A DNA stretch of 64,000 bases. It comes from CAZJJZ01 sp964546505. Its GTDB lineage: Bacteria; Patescibacteriota; Gracilibacteria; UBA1369. Under the pieces are notes generated by a model. That model searched no databases. It saw only the letters and a list, made by a program, of their open reading frames with translations, and was not told the origin of the DNA. Made by a program: the position numbers and the translations under genes. This document shows, one piece after another, positions 15,669 through 25,032 of the stretch (position 1 is its first letter; the number at the start of each line of letters is the position of its first letter). The stretch spans positions 39,667 through 103,666 of the forward strand of contig CAZJJZ010000001.1 in NCBI GenBank assembly GCA_964546505.1, given 5' to 3'.

Positions 15669-18598
15669 TAATTTAAGTTCAATTCTGCTACTAGTAGAGC
15701 CAGATTTTTCTTGTTTTGCTGATAATTGGCCTGTACCTCATTAACCAACTCTTCCGGGGCCTTATTGATGAATTCTGGAGTCAATTTTCTCTCATCTATA
15801 GACACCGCTTTTTGTAATTCATCAGCTTGTTTTTTCAAAGATAATAAGTAGATTCGCTTTGTGTCAATCGGGCAGGCAATCTGTAAAGTAAGACTACCTA
15901 GAATAGGCTTCCGAATAACCTCAGCTAGCTCGCTGTCGACAAAATGCACCTTTCCAATCTTGGAAATCAAAAATTCCATTTCCTTATCGATTGGCTGATC
16001 CAATTTGATTTTTATCACTTCACCATAGCCAATTCCCGTATTTTTCCTAAACTCCCTGATCGCAGAGATGATTTCAAAACATTGCTCAGTTTCGTTGGTG
16101 AATTCTCTTTCTTGTCGCAAGGTATTGAAATCAAGCTGCAAGGTGGCAAGTAATTGGTGTTTCTTGCTGATGCAGTTCATTTCTCGATAAATTGTTTCAG
16201 TAAAAAATGGTGCGAAAGGATGCAGTAAAGCCAGAGTTTGTTTTAGTCCCCAAGTCATCATTAATTGCACTTCTTCACGGTATTCTGGTCTGTCCAACAG
16301 CACTTTGGCTATTTCCAAATACCAGGCGCAAAATTTATCCCAACAGAAATGATAAATTTTTTCAAACGCAATATTGAGATTGAATTTGCTAACTTCCGCT
16401 ACAGCTTCCTGCTTCAATTTTTCGAATTCCGCCAGCAACCATTTCGAAGTCTTTAACTGTAAATTCTCCCAAATCGGCTCGCCAGTTGGACAGCTGCTTT
16501 CCAATTTCATCTCGACCAGTTTGGCAGCGTTCCAGATTTTATTAACAAATTTGGCATAACCTTCAACTTTTTTCTCACTAAACTTCACATCCATGCCAGC
16601 TTTATTGCCAGCATAAAAACTCATTCTTAGAGCATCTATACCGTATTTTTGCATCATCTCCCTTGGTTCAACGCCATTACCTTTGGATTTGGACATCTTC
16701 TGTCCCTTCTCATCACGAATTAAACCTGTAAAATAAATATTTTGCCAAGGTAAATCATTCAATCGATAGGCTGTTAATAACAGCATTCTGCATGACCAGA
16801 AAAACAAAATATCTCTTCCCATGACCATGGTGTGAGTAGGGAAAAAATGAGATTTACTAGGGTTGTCCAAATCAAGCAGGCCATTGGCAACCAAAGTGGA
16901 ATAAGCCCATTGTCCTGAAGAAAACCAGGTGTCGAATGTGTCGTTATCTTGTACCCAATCTCCTTCAGTTAACGGCTCAATGCTGATTTTGATTTCTTCA
17001 TTTATCTGACCTTTATTTTTGTACCAAACTGGTAAGCGATGTCCCCACAAAATTTGTCTGGAAATGTTCCAATCACGTAAATTTTCCAGCCATTGTTCCA
17101 GGAGTTTAGTAGATGCAGCAGGATAAACTTTCAATCTACCGCTGCGTACTAATTCCAAAGCCTTGGCCTTCAGACTATTACCAGGCTGATCAACGTTTAC
17201 AAACCACTGTTCGGAAATCAAGGGTTCAATAATATCTTTACCTCTTTCCGCAATAGGTACCATGTGCTTAATTGGCAGAACCTGTACCAAAAATCCCTCC
17301 TTCTGCAAATCATCCACCAACTTTTTGCGACAGTCCTGAGTGGTCAAACCTTGATATTGAGCAGGCACTGCTTCAGTCATCTTTCCAAACTTATCAATAA
17401 CCTGAATTTGCTCCAATTGATGGGTCAAACCAATTTCGTAATCAGTGAAATCGTGTGCAGGAGTTACTTTCACTGCTCCCGTTCCGTAGGTGATGTCAAT
17501 TCTATCGTCAGCAATAATTGGTATTTCTCTTTCCAAAAGCGGAATTTTCACTTTAGTGCCAATTAAATGCTGATAGCGAGGATCCTTGGGATTGACAGCG
17601 ATGGCGGTATCGCCAAGCATTGTTTCTGGGCGAGTAGTAGCGACAGTTAAATGATTTTCTAAATCCACATCTGCTAACAAATGATAAACTTTAACTTGCA
17701 GGCCGCTAGTTGCTGCTAATTTCAAAATTCTGGACTTGGGGATTTCTGCAAAGTCAGGTAAATTTTCTAAATCTTTTTCTGAGAATTCTTGAATTTTGGC
17801 TACAATTAGTACTTTTTGCGCCTCACCCTCGCCAATCAAAACTGCTTCTCCGATTTTCCAGTCTATTTCATTAATGGTAATTACCACCTGTTCATTATTC
17901 AGATTATGGTGAATTTCGGACACTTTTTCATAATCTTGCCAAAATTTTTCCGCACGGGACAATTTAGCCTTTCTTTCGATTAAAGGATATTTTATCTCCC
18001 ATAAATGGCCATTTTCCTCTTTATATTCAACTTCCACATCGGAAATAGCAGTTTGAGAGTAAACAGACCAGTGAACCATCCTTTTTCCTTTATAAACGAG
18101 TCCATCCGCATACATTTTTGCAAAAGTTTCATAAACGACTTTACTGACTCTGGGGTCCAAAGTGAAAATTTCTTTTTGCCAATCAGCGGACAGTCCTAAA
18201 GATTTTTCTTGTTCGCGCATGTAGTTGGCTCTATCTACACAAAAATCATAACATCGCTGATAAAAGTCTTCTCGTGTCAGCTTTTCGATTTCCACTCCTT
18301 CGGCTCTCAATTTTCGTTCAAAAACCACTTGGGTTTGAATACCGGCATGATCTTTTCCCGGTAATAACAGGGTTCTATGTCCAATCAGTCTGTGAAATCT
18401 GGCCAATGCGTCCATGATGGCGTATCCATAACTATGTCCCAAATGTAATTCACCATTGGCATTGGGAGGAGGCATTGTAATATCAAAAACCGGCGCTTGA
18501 TGATTGGCGGAATTTTCTAATGCAAAACAATTCTCTTTGTCCCACAGATCGGCGATATTTTTTTCTTGGGTTGTAAAATCAAAATGTTTATCTAGCAT
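15668..18598 (-). CDS. valS: Valyl-tRNA synthetase with an enlarged editing-domain junction
   Basis: Class I synthetase that charges tRNA-Val and edits Thr-tRNA-Val. It is 976 residues. The HIGH motif lies in PNANGELHLGHSYGY and the KMSKS motif in QKMSKSKGNGVEP. The CP1 editing domain is recognisable by LTVATTRPETMLGDTA and YGTGAVKVTPAHDFTDYE. Between WEIKYPL and LTVATTRPETM there is an insertion of roughly 90-100 residues absent from E. coli ValRS. A C-terminal coiled coil is present. It follows the two glycosyltransferase genes in the same direction (about 47 nt after) and is coupled to the following unknown. Confidence 0.96.
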   Translation of the reverse strand: MLDKHFDFTTQEKNIADLWDKENCFALENSANHQAPVFDITMPPPNANGELHLGHSYGYAIMDALARFHRLIGHRTLLLPGKDHAGIQTQVVFERKLRAEGVEIEKLTREDFYQRCYDFCVDRANYMREQEKSLGLSADWQKEIFTLDPRVSKVVYETFAKMYADGLVYKGKRMVHWSVYSQTAISDVEVEYKEENGHLWEIKYPLIERKAKLSRAEKFWQDYEKVSEIHHNLNNEQVVITINEIDWKIGEAVLIGEGEAQKVLIVAKIQEFSEKDLENLPDFAEIPKSRILKLAATSGLQVKVYHLLADVDLENHLTVATTRPETMLGDTAIAVNPKDPRYQHLIGTKVKIPLLEREIPIIADDRIDITYGTGAVKVTPAHDFTDYEIGLTHQLEQIQVIDKFGKMTEAVPAQYQGLTTQDCRKKLVDDLQKEGFLVQVLPIKHMVPIAERGKDIIEPLISEQWFVNVDQPGNSLKAKALELVRSGRLKVYPAASTKLLEQWLENLRDWNISRQILWGHRLPVWYKNKGQINEEIKISIEPLTEGDWVQDNDTFDTWFSSGQWAYSTLVANGLLDLDNPSKSHFFPTHTMVMGRDILFFWSCRMLLLTAYRLNDLPWQNIYFTGLIRDEKGQKMSKSKGNGVEPREMMQKYGIDALRMSFYAGNKAGMDVKFSEKKVEGYAKFVNKIWNAAKLVEMKLESSCPTGEPIWENLQLKTSKWLLAEFEKLKQEAVAEVSKFNLNIAFEKIYHFCWDKFCAWYLEIAKVLLDRPEYREEVQLMMTWGLKQTLALLHPFAPFFTETIYREMNCISKKHQLLATLQLDFNTLRQEREFTNETEQCFEIISAIREFRKNTGIGYGEVIKIKLDQPIDKEMEFLISKIGKVHFVDSELAEVIRKPILGSLTLQIACPIDTKRIYLLSLKKQADELQKAVSIDERKLTPEFINKAPEELVNEVQANYQQNKKNLALLVAELNLN

Positions 18599-18645
18599 AT
18601 TTAATTAAAAAGCTGTGAGCGATGCCAGATTAACTGAATTCAAAA

Positions 18646-19503
18646 CTAAACTGAAGACAATTTTTTCTTTTTTTGTAATAATATGCGGGGGTTACGCTTT
18701 AGCCAGAATTTCCAGCGATAACGTATCGAATCCAACAGATGTTGGCGCAATGCCCAGTTCTCAAAAAAAGTCCGTATTCCTCCATCCCCACTGGCGCGTG
18801 TGCTACTGGCAGTAACTGTGACGTCAGCAAAATACACAACTCTCAATCCTTGTTCCCAAGCACGCCAGCAAATTTCCGGGTCAGACATAAACAAAAAATA
18901 ATTCTCGTTTAAGCCTCCGATCTTGTGCCAAAAATCGCTGCGAACAATGATGCATGACGATTGCAACCAGTCTACTTCTTGAGTTTGAGAATAGTCCAAA
19001 TGCTGCATTTCATCATGTGCTACTAATTCTTTCAAAACAGGCATTTTTCTCAGGAAAGTCCTTCTGGCGATTTGTAAGTAGAGTTTCGGAAATGCCCTCA
19101 CATTCATTGCCCTGTTGCCATCATCATTGATTTGTCTGGGGCCCATTACCGCTACATCCTGGTTTTTTTCCATAAAATCCACCATCGTTTGCAAAGTATG
19201 TGGATCTTTCATCAAAATATCTGGATTTTGCAGTAACAAATATTTGCCTTTTGCCGTTTGCTTGATGGCTTTGTTATATGCTTTAGTGTAGCCTAAATTG
19301 GCATTGTTAAAGTATAGGGAAACATTGCGATACTTTTTGAGAATCTCCAATTTGGGTCTATTGACGGCATTGGGCGAATTATCAGTTACTATCACTTCAA
19401 AATTGAAATCAGTTTTTTGCTGCTGCAAATAGTCGACATTGTCTAAGATCCTTACACTTTTATTGTAGTCCAGTAGCAGCACACTCAGTAAAAATTGATC
19501 CAT
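18646..19503 (-). CDS. GT2 glycosyltransferase (rhamnosyltransferase-like)
   Basis: A 285-residue family 2 glycosyltransferase that would move a sugar from a nucleotide-sugar donor onto a cell-surface glycan on the cytoplasmic face. The GT-A fold is visible: VTDNSP, NANLGYTKAYNKAI, the DxD-like KYLLLQNPDI, and later WLQSSCIIVRSDFW and FLFMSDPEICWRAW. No transmembrane segment is evident, only a basic C-terminus. It starts 1 nt after the stop of another GT2 gene, so the two are co-transcribed and probably act on the same polymer. The sugar cannot be deduced. Confidence 0.87.
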   Translation of the reverse strand: MDQFLLSVLLLDYNKSVRILDNVDYLQQQKTDFNFEVIVTDNSPNAVNRPKLEILKKYRNVSLYFNNANLGYTKAYNKAIKQTAKGKYLLLQNPDILMKDPHTLQTMVDFMEKNQDVAVMGPRQINDDGNRAMNVRAFPKLYLQIARRTFLRKMPVLKELVAHDEMQHLDYSQTQEVDWLQSSCIIVRSDFWHKIGGLNENYFLFMSDPEICWRAWEQGLRVVYFADVTVTASSTRASGDGGIRTFFENWALRQHLLDSIRYRWKFWLKRNPRILLQKKKKLSSV

Positions 19504-19504
19504 A

Positions 19505-20467
19505 TTATTTCAAGAAATTGAGCAGATTGTTAGGTATTTTGGAGACTGAAGTTGAGTTTAATAATCTTTTTCTCCACTGCGGCCACTCTTTGATATCCTC
19601 TCTGATTTGCTGATATTTTGCAAACCAATAGCAGATTTTGAGCCATCGATAACCCCAGGCTAGAACCTTGTTGTAAATCGGCAAAGGCTGGTTTAAGTTT
19701 TTCCAATAAATCACTTGATCGCCTTTAAAACTGGAGGCGATATTCCAAATTGGTAGTTTCACTTTTTTCCTGGCGAATCGATGATGCCATACCTTTACAT
19801 CATGAACTAGCAAGGTTTTAACGCCAGCCCACTGCAGTCTCCAGGCTACATCGATGTCATTTTTGTTATGCAATTGTGGATCAAAGAAATGCCCGTTGAT
19901 ACTGATTTTTTCTATCGTTTTCCGAGCATAAACTGCCATTGCTCCAGTTGGGCCAAAAATGTTTCTACGATCATTATATTGACCTTCGTTGGGCTCAGTT
20001 TGGCCTAGATCAATTACTTGCAACCAAGGTTTCACTGCTAGGCCAAAACTATCAATCAGATTGGATTTCAGTCCTTTTTCATAGTCCCAGAACAAGAGTT
20101 CACAGCCAGCGGCTCCAAATTCAGGATTTTTCGCCAATGCCTGGACCATTTTGCTAATCAGATTTTCGGGGTATAACATGTCATTGCTGACGCAAAAATA
20201 CCAATCACCTTCGAAAAAGTCCCTGATAATTCGATTGTGTCCACCGCTGTGCATTAAATTTGGACCTTGTAAGAGAGTGACTTTCCGGGCAATTTGTGGC
20301 AATTCTTCTCGAATCAGTTTACTGGCGCTATATCCATCAGCTTCACCCTGATCCAAAAAAACAAATTTAAGATTGGGATAGTCTTGGTTAACTAAAGTTG
20401 GTAAAGACTCCTTGAGGTATTTACTACCATGTAGCACTAAGCCTACTGTGACGGTTGGAAAATTCAT
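19505..20467 (-). CDS. GT2 glycosyltransferase
   Basis: A 320-residue family 2 glycosyltransferase. Visible features are VTVGLVLHGSKYLKESLPTL at the N-terminus, FLDQGEADG, a donor-site region FCVSNDMLYPENL (acidic motif SND), GPTGAMAVYARKT and NDIDVAWRLQWAG. The C-terminal ~70 residues are basic and aromatic and may bind membrane. It is the first gene of the glycosyltransferase-valS operon and is divergent from tRNA-Gly(GCC), 120 bp away. Substrate unknown. Confidence 0.86.
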   Translation of the reverse strand: MNFPTVTVGLVLHGSKYLKESLPTLVNQDYPNLKFVFLDQGEADGYSASKLIREELPQIARKVTLLQGPNLMHSGGHNRIIRDFFEGDWYFCVSNDMLYPENLISKMVQALAKNPEFGAAGCELLFWDYEKGLKSNLIDSFGLAVKPWLQVIDLGQTEPNEGQYNDRRNIFGPTGAMAVYARKTIEKISINGHFFDPQLHNKNDIDVAWRLQWAGVKTLLVHDVKVWHHRFARKKVKLPIWNIASSFKGDQVIYWKNLNQPLPIYNKVLAWGYRWLKICYWFAKYQQIREDIKEWPQWRKRLLNSTSVSKIPNNLLNFLK

Positions 20468-20504
20468 AAAATTTCTTGCTGTACTGGCATCTTATAAAAT
20501 TAGG

Positions 20505-20532
20505 TTGAAATTTGGAAGTAATTTGTTACAAT
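20505..20532 (+). promoter_or_regulatory. Promoter of tRNA-Gly(GCC)
   Basis: TTGAAA (20505-20510) and TACAAT (20527-20532) with a 16-nt spacer. A start near 20540 leaves a 48-nt 5' leader before the tRNA. The same TTGANA-16-TACAAT arrangement precedes the second tRNA-Gly of this window. Confidence 0.6.
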
Positions 20533-20587
20533 TCTGTGGCTTTGGGGCTCATGACAGCAGGTTGCTCGGCCTAGAAGTCAGCAGAAT

Positions 20588-20661
20588 GCGGTATTAGTAC
20601 AATGGTAGTACGCCACCTTGCCATGGTAGAGACACGGGTTCGATTCCCGTATACCGCTCCA
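20588..20661 (+). tRNA. tRNA-Gly (anticodon GCC)
   Basis: A 74-nt cloverleaf. The acceptor arms are GCGGTAT and ATACCGC, discriminator T, and CCA is encoded (20659-20661). The anticodon loop TTGCCAT gives GCC, and the T arm CGGGT-TCGATTC-CCG is standard. One C-A mismatch is seen in the anticodon stem. It decodes GGC/GGU. GC-rich genes of foreign appearance lie just downstream. Confidence 0.96.
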
Positions 20662-20670
20662 GAAAGCTTT

Positions 20671-20707
20671 TACACATCAGCAGCGATTTGTCGTTGTGTA
20701 GTTTTTT
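20671..20707 (+). terminator. Probable terminator after tRNA-Gly(GCC)
   Basis: TACAC and GTGTA enclose an inner stem AGCGA/TCGTT with a bulge, followed by GTTTTTT. It begins 10 nt after the tRNA. Confidence 0.5.
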
Positions 20708-20736
20708 CGATTTTGGGAACTTATTGTCATAAAAGG

Positions 20737-20762
20737 TTATCCCCCTTGCGGAAGGGGGATAA
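20737..20762 (-). terminator. Perfect palindromic hairpin after GC-rich paralog 1
   Basis: TTATCCCCCTT (20737-20747) and AAGGGGGATAA (20752-20762) pair over 11 bp around a GCGG/CCGC loop. It lies 46 nt past the stop of the gene at 20808. Read leftward it is followed by CCTTTT, a weak U tract. Terminator or RNA-stabilising stem. Confidence 0.55.
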
Positions 20763-20807
20763 AGCAAGCTTGGAGCAGTGCTCGTAGCGAATATACCACA
20801 AACACGC

Positions 20808-21554
20808 TCACGATTTTTTCTTTGGCGGCTTCAAAAAAGCAAACACCAAGTCGCTGTCCGGATGAGAATCCATCAGCTGAAAACCGGGCCCGGTTTCCGA
20901 GTAGGGATCGGTCGCGGGAAGCAGCACCGGCATCACCTCCTGTGAAGTCACTGAGTAACGCTCCGACTTCACCAACTTGTAGAAAACATTGTAGGGAGCG
21001 ACAATGCCCCTGCCCAACTGTTTGACTTCTGGCATAGGCAGACAGGTCAGGTCGCGAATAGTCATAGGATCCAAACCCGCTCGATTGGCCCAATCCAAAA
21101 TCGCAGTCCTCTGAGGGTAGGGCTTTTCAAAGCGGTAAAAAACTGCTCGATGCCTCCCTGGGTGAATGGTGCAGGGTTGAAAGTTGGAGTCAGGATGCTT
21201 GAAAAACGCATGACTGAGTCTGGGCTTGTAACTCAGGAGTTGTAGTGAGCTTTGGCAGGCTTCCTCACTGATTTCTACATGGCACTCCAGCACCTGAGTC
21301 GGGCAGTTGCGGTTGATCAGCTCGGCCAAACCGTCACGAATCAACTCGAAATGCTGTTCATCGGTCAGAAAGCGAATAGCCGACATCACGCTGTAGCGGC
21401 ATTTCAGGGCGCTTTTCAATGCCCTGGACAAAACATTGGCGGCTTCATACTCGGTCGGGATGGCTGGGTTGGCCTTGATCAGTTTCAATTCTTCCTCCGG
21501 TTGAGATTTCAAACAGCGCCACAACACTATAAAAAAGCCCCAGATTACTGTCAA
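20808..21554 (-). CDS. Unknown protein, GC-rich paralog 1
   Basis: I do not recognise the family. The frame gives up to 248 residues; the 5' end is uncertain because the first start is TTG (21554) and the next candidates are GTG/TTG codons about ten codons in. It shares a C-terminal architecture with the next gene: KPYPQRTAILDWANRAGLDP (paralog KPHPSRKNLLRWAKLRDLRP), then GRGIVAPYNVFYKL (paralog KAVVAPYNVLPRL), VMPVL, and a terminal DLVFAFLKPPKKK (paralog DVVFAFAKRRR). It is soluble, with no signal peptide or catalytic motif that I can name. Base composition is clearly richer in G+C than flanking genes, which suggests acquisition from another genome. Confidence 0.62.
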   Translation of the reverse strand: MTVIWGFFIVLWRCLKSQPEEELKLIKANPAIPTEYEAANVLSRALKSALKCRYSVMSAIRFLTDEQHFELIRDGLAELINRNCPTQVLECHVEISEEACQSSLQLLSYKPRLSHAFFKHPDSNFQPCTIHPGRHRAVFYRFEKPYPQRTAILDWANRAGLDPMTIRDLTCLPMPEVKQLGRGIVAPYNVFYKLVKSERYSVTSQEVMPVLLPATDPYSETGPGFQLMDSHPDSDLVFAFLKPPKKKS

Positions 21555-21612
21555 TTCAGCTCAGGGATTCTACAGACAAATGAATGACAAACCTATTTCA
21601 TATCAAAGTGAA

Positions 21613-21638
21613 GCCGCCCCGCAGTTCTGCGGGGCGGC
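21613..21638 (-). terminator. Very strong GC palindrome after GC-rich paralog 2
   Basis: GCCGCCCCGCAG (21613-21624) pairs perfectly with CTGCGGGGCGGC (21627-21638). Flanking GAAGC/GCTTC arms may extend it with a bulge. It lies 46 nt past the stop at 21684, the same distance as the hairpin of the neighbouring paralog. No U tract follows on either strand. Confidence 0.5.
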
Positions 21639-21683
21639 GCGCTTCAGTAGGACCTGGCTGTACTCTTCAGACAGTCAGACACA

Positions 21684-22352
21684 TCACCTTCGGCGCTTCG
21701 CGAAGGCAAAAACCACATCTGGCAAATGAGCGTCCTGCGACTCCCTGAATTCCAAGTTTTCTTGTTCCTCTTCATCTGGCACCGCTGACTTCAACGTCAG
21801 CACCGGCATGATGGAGGTGACTTCTGCGCCCCAGGGGTGTGAGACCAGTCCCCGATGAGGAGACTTTTTCTGCTGCTTCAGTCGCGGCAGCACGTTGTAG
21901 GGAGCCACAACGGCTTTGATACCGAGATCGGCAACTGGAATGGCTACTACTTCCACCATCGTCAGAGGCCGCAAATCCCTCAACTTGGCCCATCTCAGCA
22001 AATTCTTTCTGCTGGGATGGGGCTTTGGCAGCCTCCACAGCTGCACTTCCAGCTGCCCCTTGCTGAACTTCCAAGGCATTTCTACCGATTGGCTGGGTTC
22101 TGCAAAGCCCATACTGAAGTCTTCGGACTGATTCAAGATTGCTTCGGTCTTCTGGGCATGACGATGAGTCACTGAGATCTTCAGCTGATGGAGAAGCTTG
22201 CAGTTACTCGCCCAAGCTACCTCATGCTTGAGCCGACTCGCCACATACTTCAGACCTGCAGCATCCAAGGCCATTTTTTCCAGATCAGCCTCAGACAGAT
22301 TGTTCAGCAGGACCTGCGTAGCATGCCTGACAAAACTGTTTTCATTGCACAT
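21684..22352 (-). CDS. Unknown protein, GC-rich paralog 2
   Basis: A 222-residue soluble protein, paralogous over its C-terminal ~120 residues to the gene at 20808. Its ATG (22352) is preceded by GAAAGGATAAACC, a usable Shine-Dalgarno, whereas most native genes here have none. Shared blocks are the HPSRKNLLRWAKLRDLRPLT segment, VVAPYNVLPRL, IMPVL and the terminal VVFAFAKRRR. The N-terminal half is helical and basic. No known domain is visible. The GC-rich composition and Shine-Dalgarno point to horizontal origin; a nucleic-acid-related role would fit the basic tail but is only a guess. Confidence 0.65.
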   Translation of the reverse strand: MCNENSFVRHATQVLLNNLSEADLEKMALDAAGLKYVASRLKHEVAWASNCKLLHQLKISVTHRHAQKTEAILNQSEDFSMGFAEPSQSVEMPWKFSKGQLEVQLWRLPKPHPSRKNLLRWAKLRDLRPLTMVEVVAIPVADLGIKAVVAPYNVLPRLKQQKKSPHRGLVSHPWGAEVTSIMPVLTLKSAVPDEEEQENLEFRESQDAHLPDVVFAFAKRRR

Positions 22353-22432
22353 GGTTTATCCTTTCAAAGAGCCTTTCGCCGTCCTATTTAAACACAAATA
22401 ATGATAATAGCAAGCAGAGTCTGATCGGCGAC

Positions 22433-22464
22433 AAAAAAAGAACCTAACAAATTAGGTTCTTTTT
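22433..22464 (-). terminator. Intrinsic terminator of the pfkA-fba operon
   Basis: AAGAACCTAA and TTAGGTTCTT form a perfect 10-bp stem with a 4-nt loop. Read leftward it is followed by seven T. T residues on the other side could make it bidirectional. Confidence 0.85.
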
Positions 22465-22487
22465 CCACGATCTTCTTCTACAACAAA

Positions 22488-23438
<951 letters not shown>

Positions 23439-24425
23439 TTATAAAGTTAAATTATGAAATGTTTGAAATAATGTTTGGTCGCCATAACTCGGCTGGGATA
23501 ACCCCTCAACAATGTCGATATCACCATATCCACCATTATCGAAAATGACAATGCGATTGGTTTTACCCTCTTTCAGTAATTCGACTGCTTTGATGCCCAT
23601 CCTGGTGGAATGCATTCTGTCCACAGCACTTGGTGTACCTCCTCTTTGCAAATGTCCCAATATTGTCCCACGAGTTTCTATTCCTGTTTCTGCTTCGATT
23701 TTCTTGGCTAGTTCATAAGCGTTTCCCAGTGTCTTTACCAATCCTTCTCCCATCACAATCAAGTGATCTTTTTTCCCCTTTTCGTGACAGGCTTTTAATC
23801 TTTTAATGATGTTTGGAAAGCTGACTTCTTCATTGAACTCAGGTATCAAAGCCTGTTCTGCTCCAGCTCCAATAGCTGACCACAAGGCGATCCAACCTGA
23901 ATGCCTGCCCATCACTTCTACCACTGAACATCTTTCATGAGAAGATGAAGTGTCTCGGATTTTTGCTATTGCTTCTAGTACAGTATTTACTGCTGTGTCA
24001 AAACCAATCGTGTATTTGGTAATGGGTAAGTCTAAGTCAATCGTTGCAGGTACACCGATAGTGTTGATACCCAAGGCTGATAATTTGGAAGCTCCAGTAA
24101 TGGATCCGTCTCCGCCAATCACAATCAGTCCATCCAGTTTATTTCGCCGGCAAACCTCGGCAGCCACCTGCTGTCCTTCTGGCGTGCGCATTTCTGCACA
24201 ACGAGCAGTTAGTAAGATGGTTCCACCCTTTTCGGCAATGTAATTTACTGCTGACTCGCTTAAGTCCATGACATCACCTTGAATCAATCCCGTGTAGCCT
24301 CTTTTGATCCCAACTGTTTTGATACCACTTCTTAAGGCGCTCAAAACGATCGCTCTAATCGCAGCATTCATTCCTGGCGCATCACCCCCAGAGGTTAAAA
24401 CCCCAATTTTTTTGATTTTGGTCAT
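23439..24425 (-). CDS. pfkA: 6-phosphofructokinase
   Basis: Phosphorylates fructose-6-phosphate. The start is taken at ATG 24425 (MTKIKKIGVLTSGGDAPGMN), giving 328 residues; the longer frame adds unconserved sequence. GGDGS is intact, favouring ATP over pyrophosphate. The catalytic loop reads PATIDLDLPITKYTIGFDTA, where the usual text is PGTIDND: the base Asp is kept, but Gly becomes Ala and Asn becomes Leu. MGRHSGWIAL and HLQRGGTPSAVDR are normal. Phosphoryl donor preference is therefore probably ATP, but the altered loop leaves doubt. Confidence 0.93.
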   Translation of the reverse strand: MTKIKKIGVLTSGGDAPGMNAAIRAIVLSALRSGIKTVGIKRGYTGLIQGDVMDLSESAVNYIAEKGGTILLTARCAEMRTPEGQQVAAEVCRRNKLDGLIVIGGDGSITGASKLSALGINTIGVPATIDLDLPITKYTIGFDTAVNTVLEAIAKIRDTSSSHERCSVVEVMGRHSGWIALWSAIGAGAEQALIPEFNEEVSFPNIIKRLKACHEKGKKDHLIVMGEGLVKTLGNAYELAKKIEAETGIETRGTILGHLQRGGTPSAVDRMHSTRMGIKAVELLKEGKTNRIVIFDNGGYGDIDIVEGLSQPSYGDQTLFQTFHNLTL

Positions 24426-24658
24426 TTTTAAACTGTTATTTACCTTTTGTAAACAAAACGACCACCCAAAAGCACGGCTTCTAGTTGCCAACTTTTAGGT
24501 TTTTTTCCTGTTTAACCAGTAAAGCATTTTGTCGAAAAAAAATGAGAAAATCAATGCGCTGTAACTTGCTGATTTAAGTAATGATGTTAAAACACCACAA
24601 GTAATTATCGCTTTACTTAATCGTGATCAAGCTTTTTGTTATTTTGAAATTAGGGTAC

Positions 24659-24690
24659 AAAAAAAGCCCAACCGCAAGCGGATGAGCTTT
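24659..24690 (-). terminator. Intrinsic terminator of the RRM gene
   Basis: Read leftward, AAGCTCATCCGC pairs with GCGGTTGGGCTT through a 12-position stem with one U-U mismatch and one G-U pair, followed by about eight T. It lies 19 nt past the stop. Confidence 0.82.
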
Positions 24691-24708
24691 CTGAAAATTA
24701 GCTGGAAA

Positions 24709-25032
24709 TTAATCTCTGCTAAAACTTCTTCTTGGTCCACGATCTCCACCACGATCACCGAAACTTCTTCTTGGAGGTCTGTCTTCCAAAGGACGAGCTT
24801 CATTTACAGTCAATGCGCGACCATTCATTTCTTTGCCGTTCATTGCATCGATTGCAGCTTGTGCAGCAGCATCGTCAGGCATTTCAACAAAACCGAAGCC
24901 TTTTGAACGTCCTGAGAATTTGTCTTTGATAACAGTGGCGCTAGTAATTTCGCCAAAGCCTTCAAAGGCAGCTCTTAAATCTTCATCTGTTGTAGAGTAG
25001 GGAAGATTACCTACGTATAGTTTCTTAGCCAT
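24709..25032 (-). CDS. RRM-domain RNA-binding protein
   Basis: A 107-residue single-RRM protein of the bacterial/cyanobacterial Rbp type. RNP2 is KLYVGNLP (residues 4-11) and RNP1 is SKGFGFVEM. The C-terminal ~25 residues are an Arg/Gly-rich tail (RRSFGDRGG, GPRRSFSRD), which in such proteins adds unspecific RNA affinity. It probably acts as an RNA chaperone or cold-responsive factor in the cytoplasm; the target is unknown. It is a single-gene unit with its own terminator. Confidence 0.93.
   Translation of the reverse strand: MAKKLYVGNLPYSTTDEDLRAAFEGFGEITSATVIKDKFSGRSKGFGFVEMPDDAAAQAAIDAMNGKEMNGRALTVNEARPLEDRPPRRSFGDRGGDRGPRRSFSRD

Noticed and set aside
20588..22352. Integrative element inserted at tRNA-Gly.
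   Set aside because: No integrase and no direct repeat of the tRNA 3' end was found at the far side; GC-rich genes alone are not enough.
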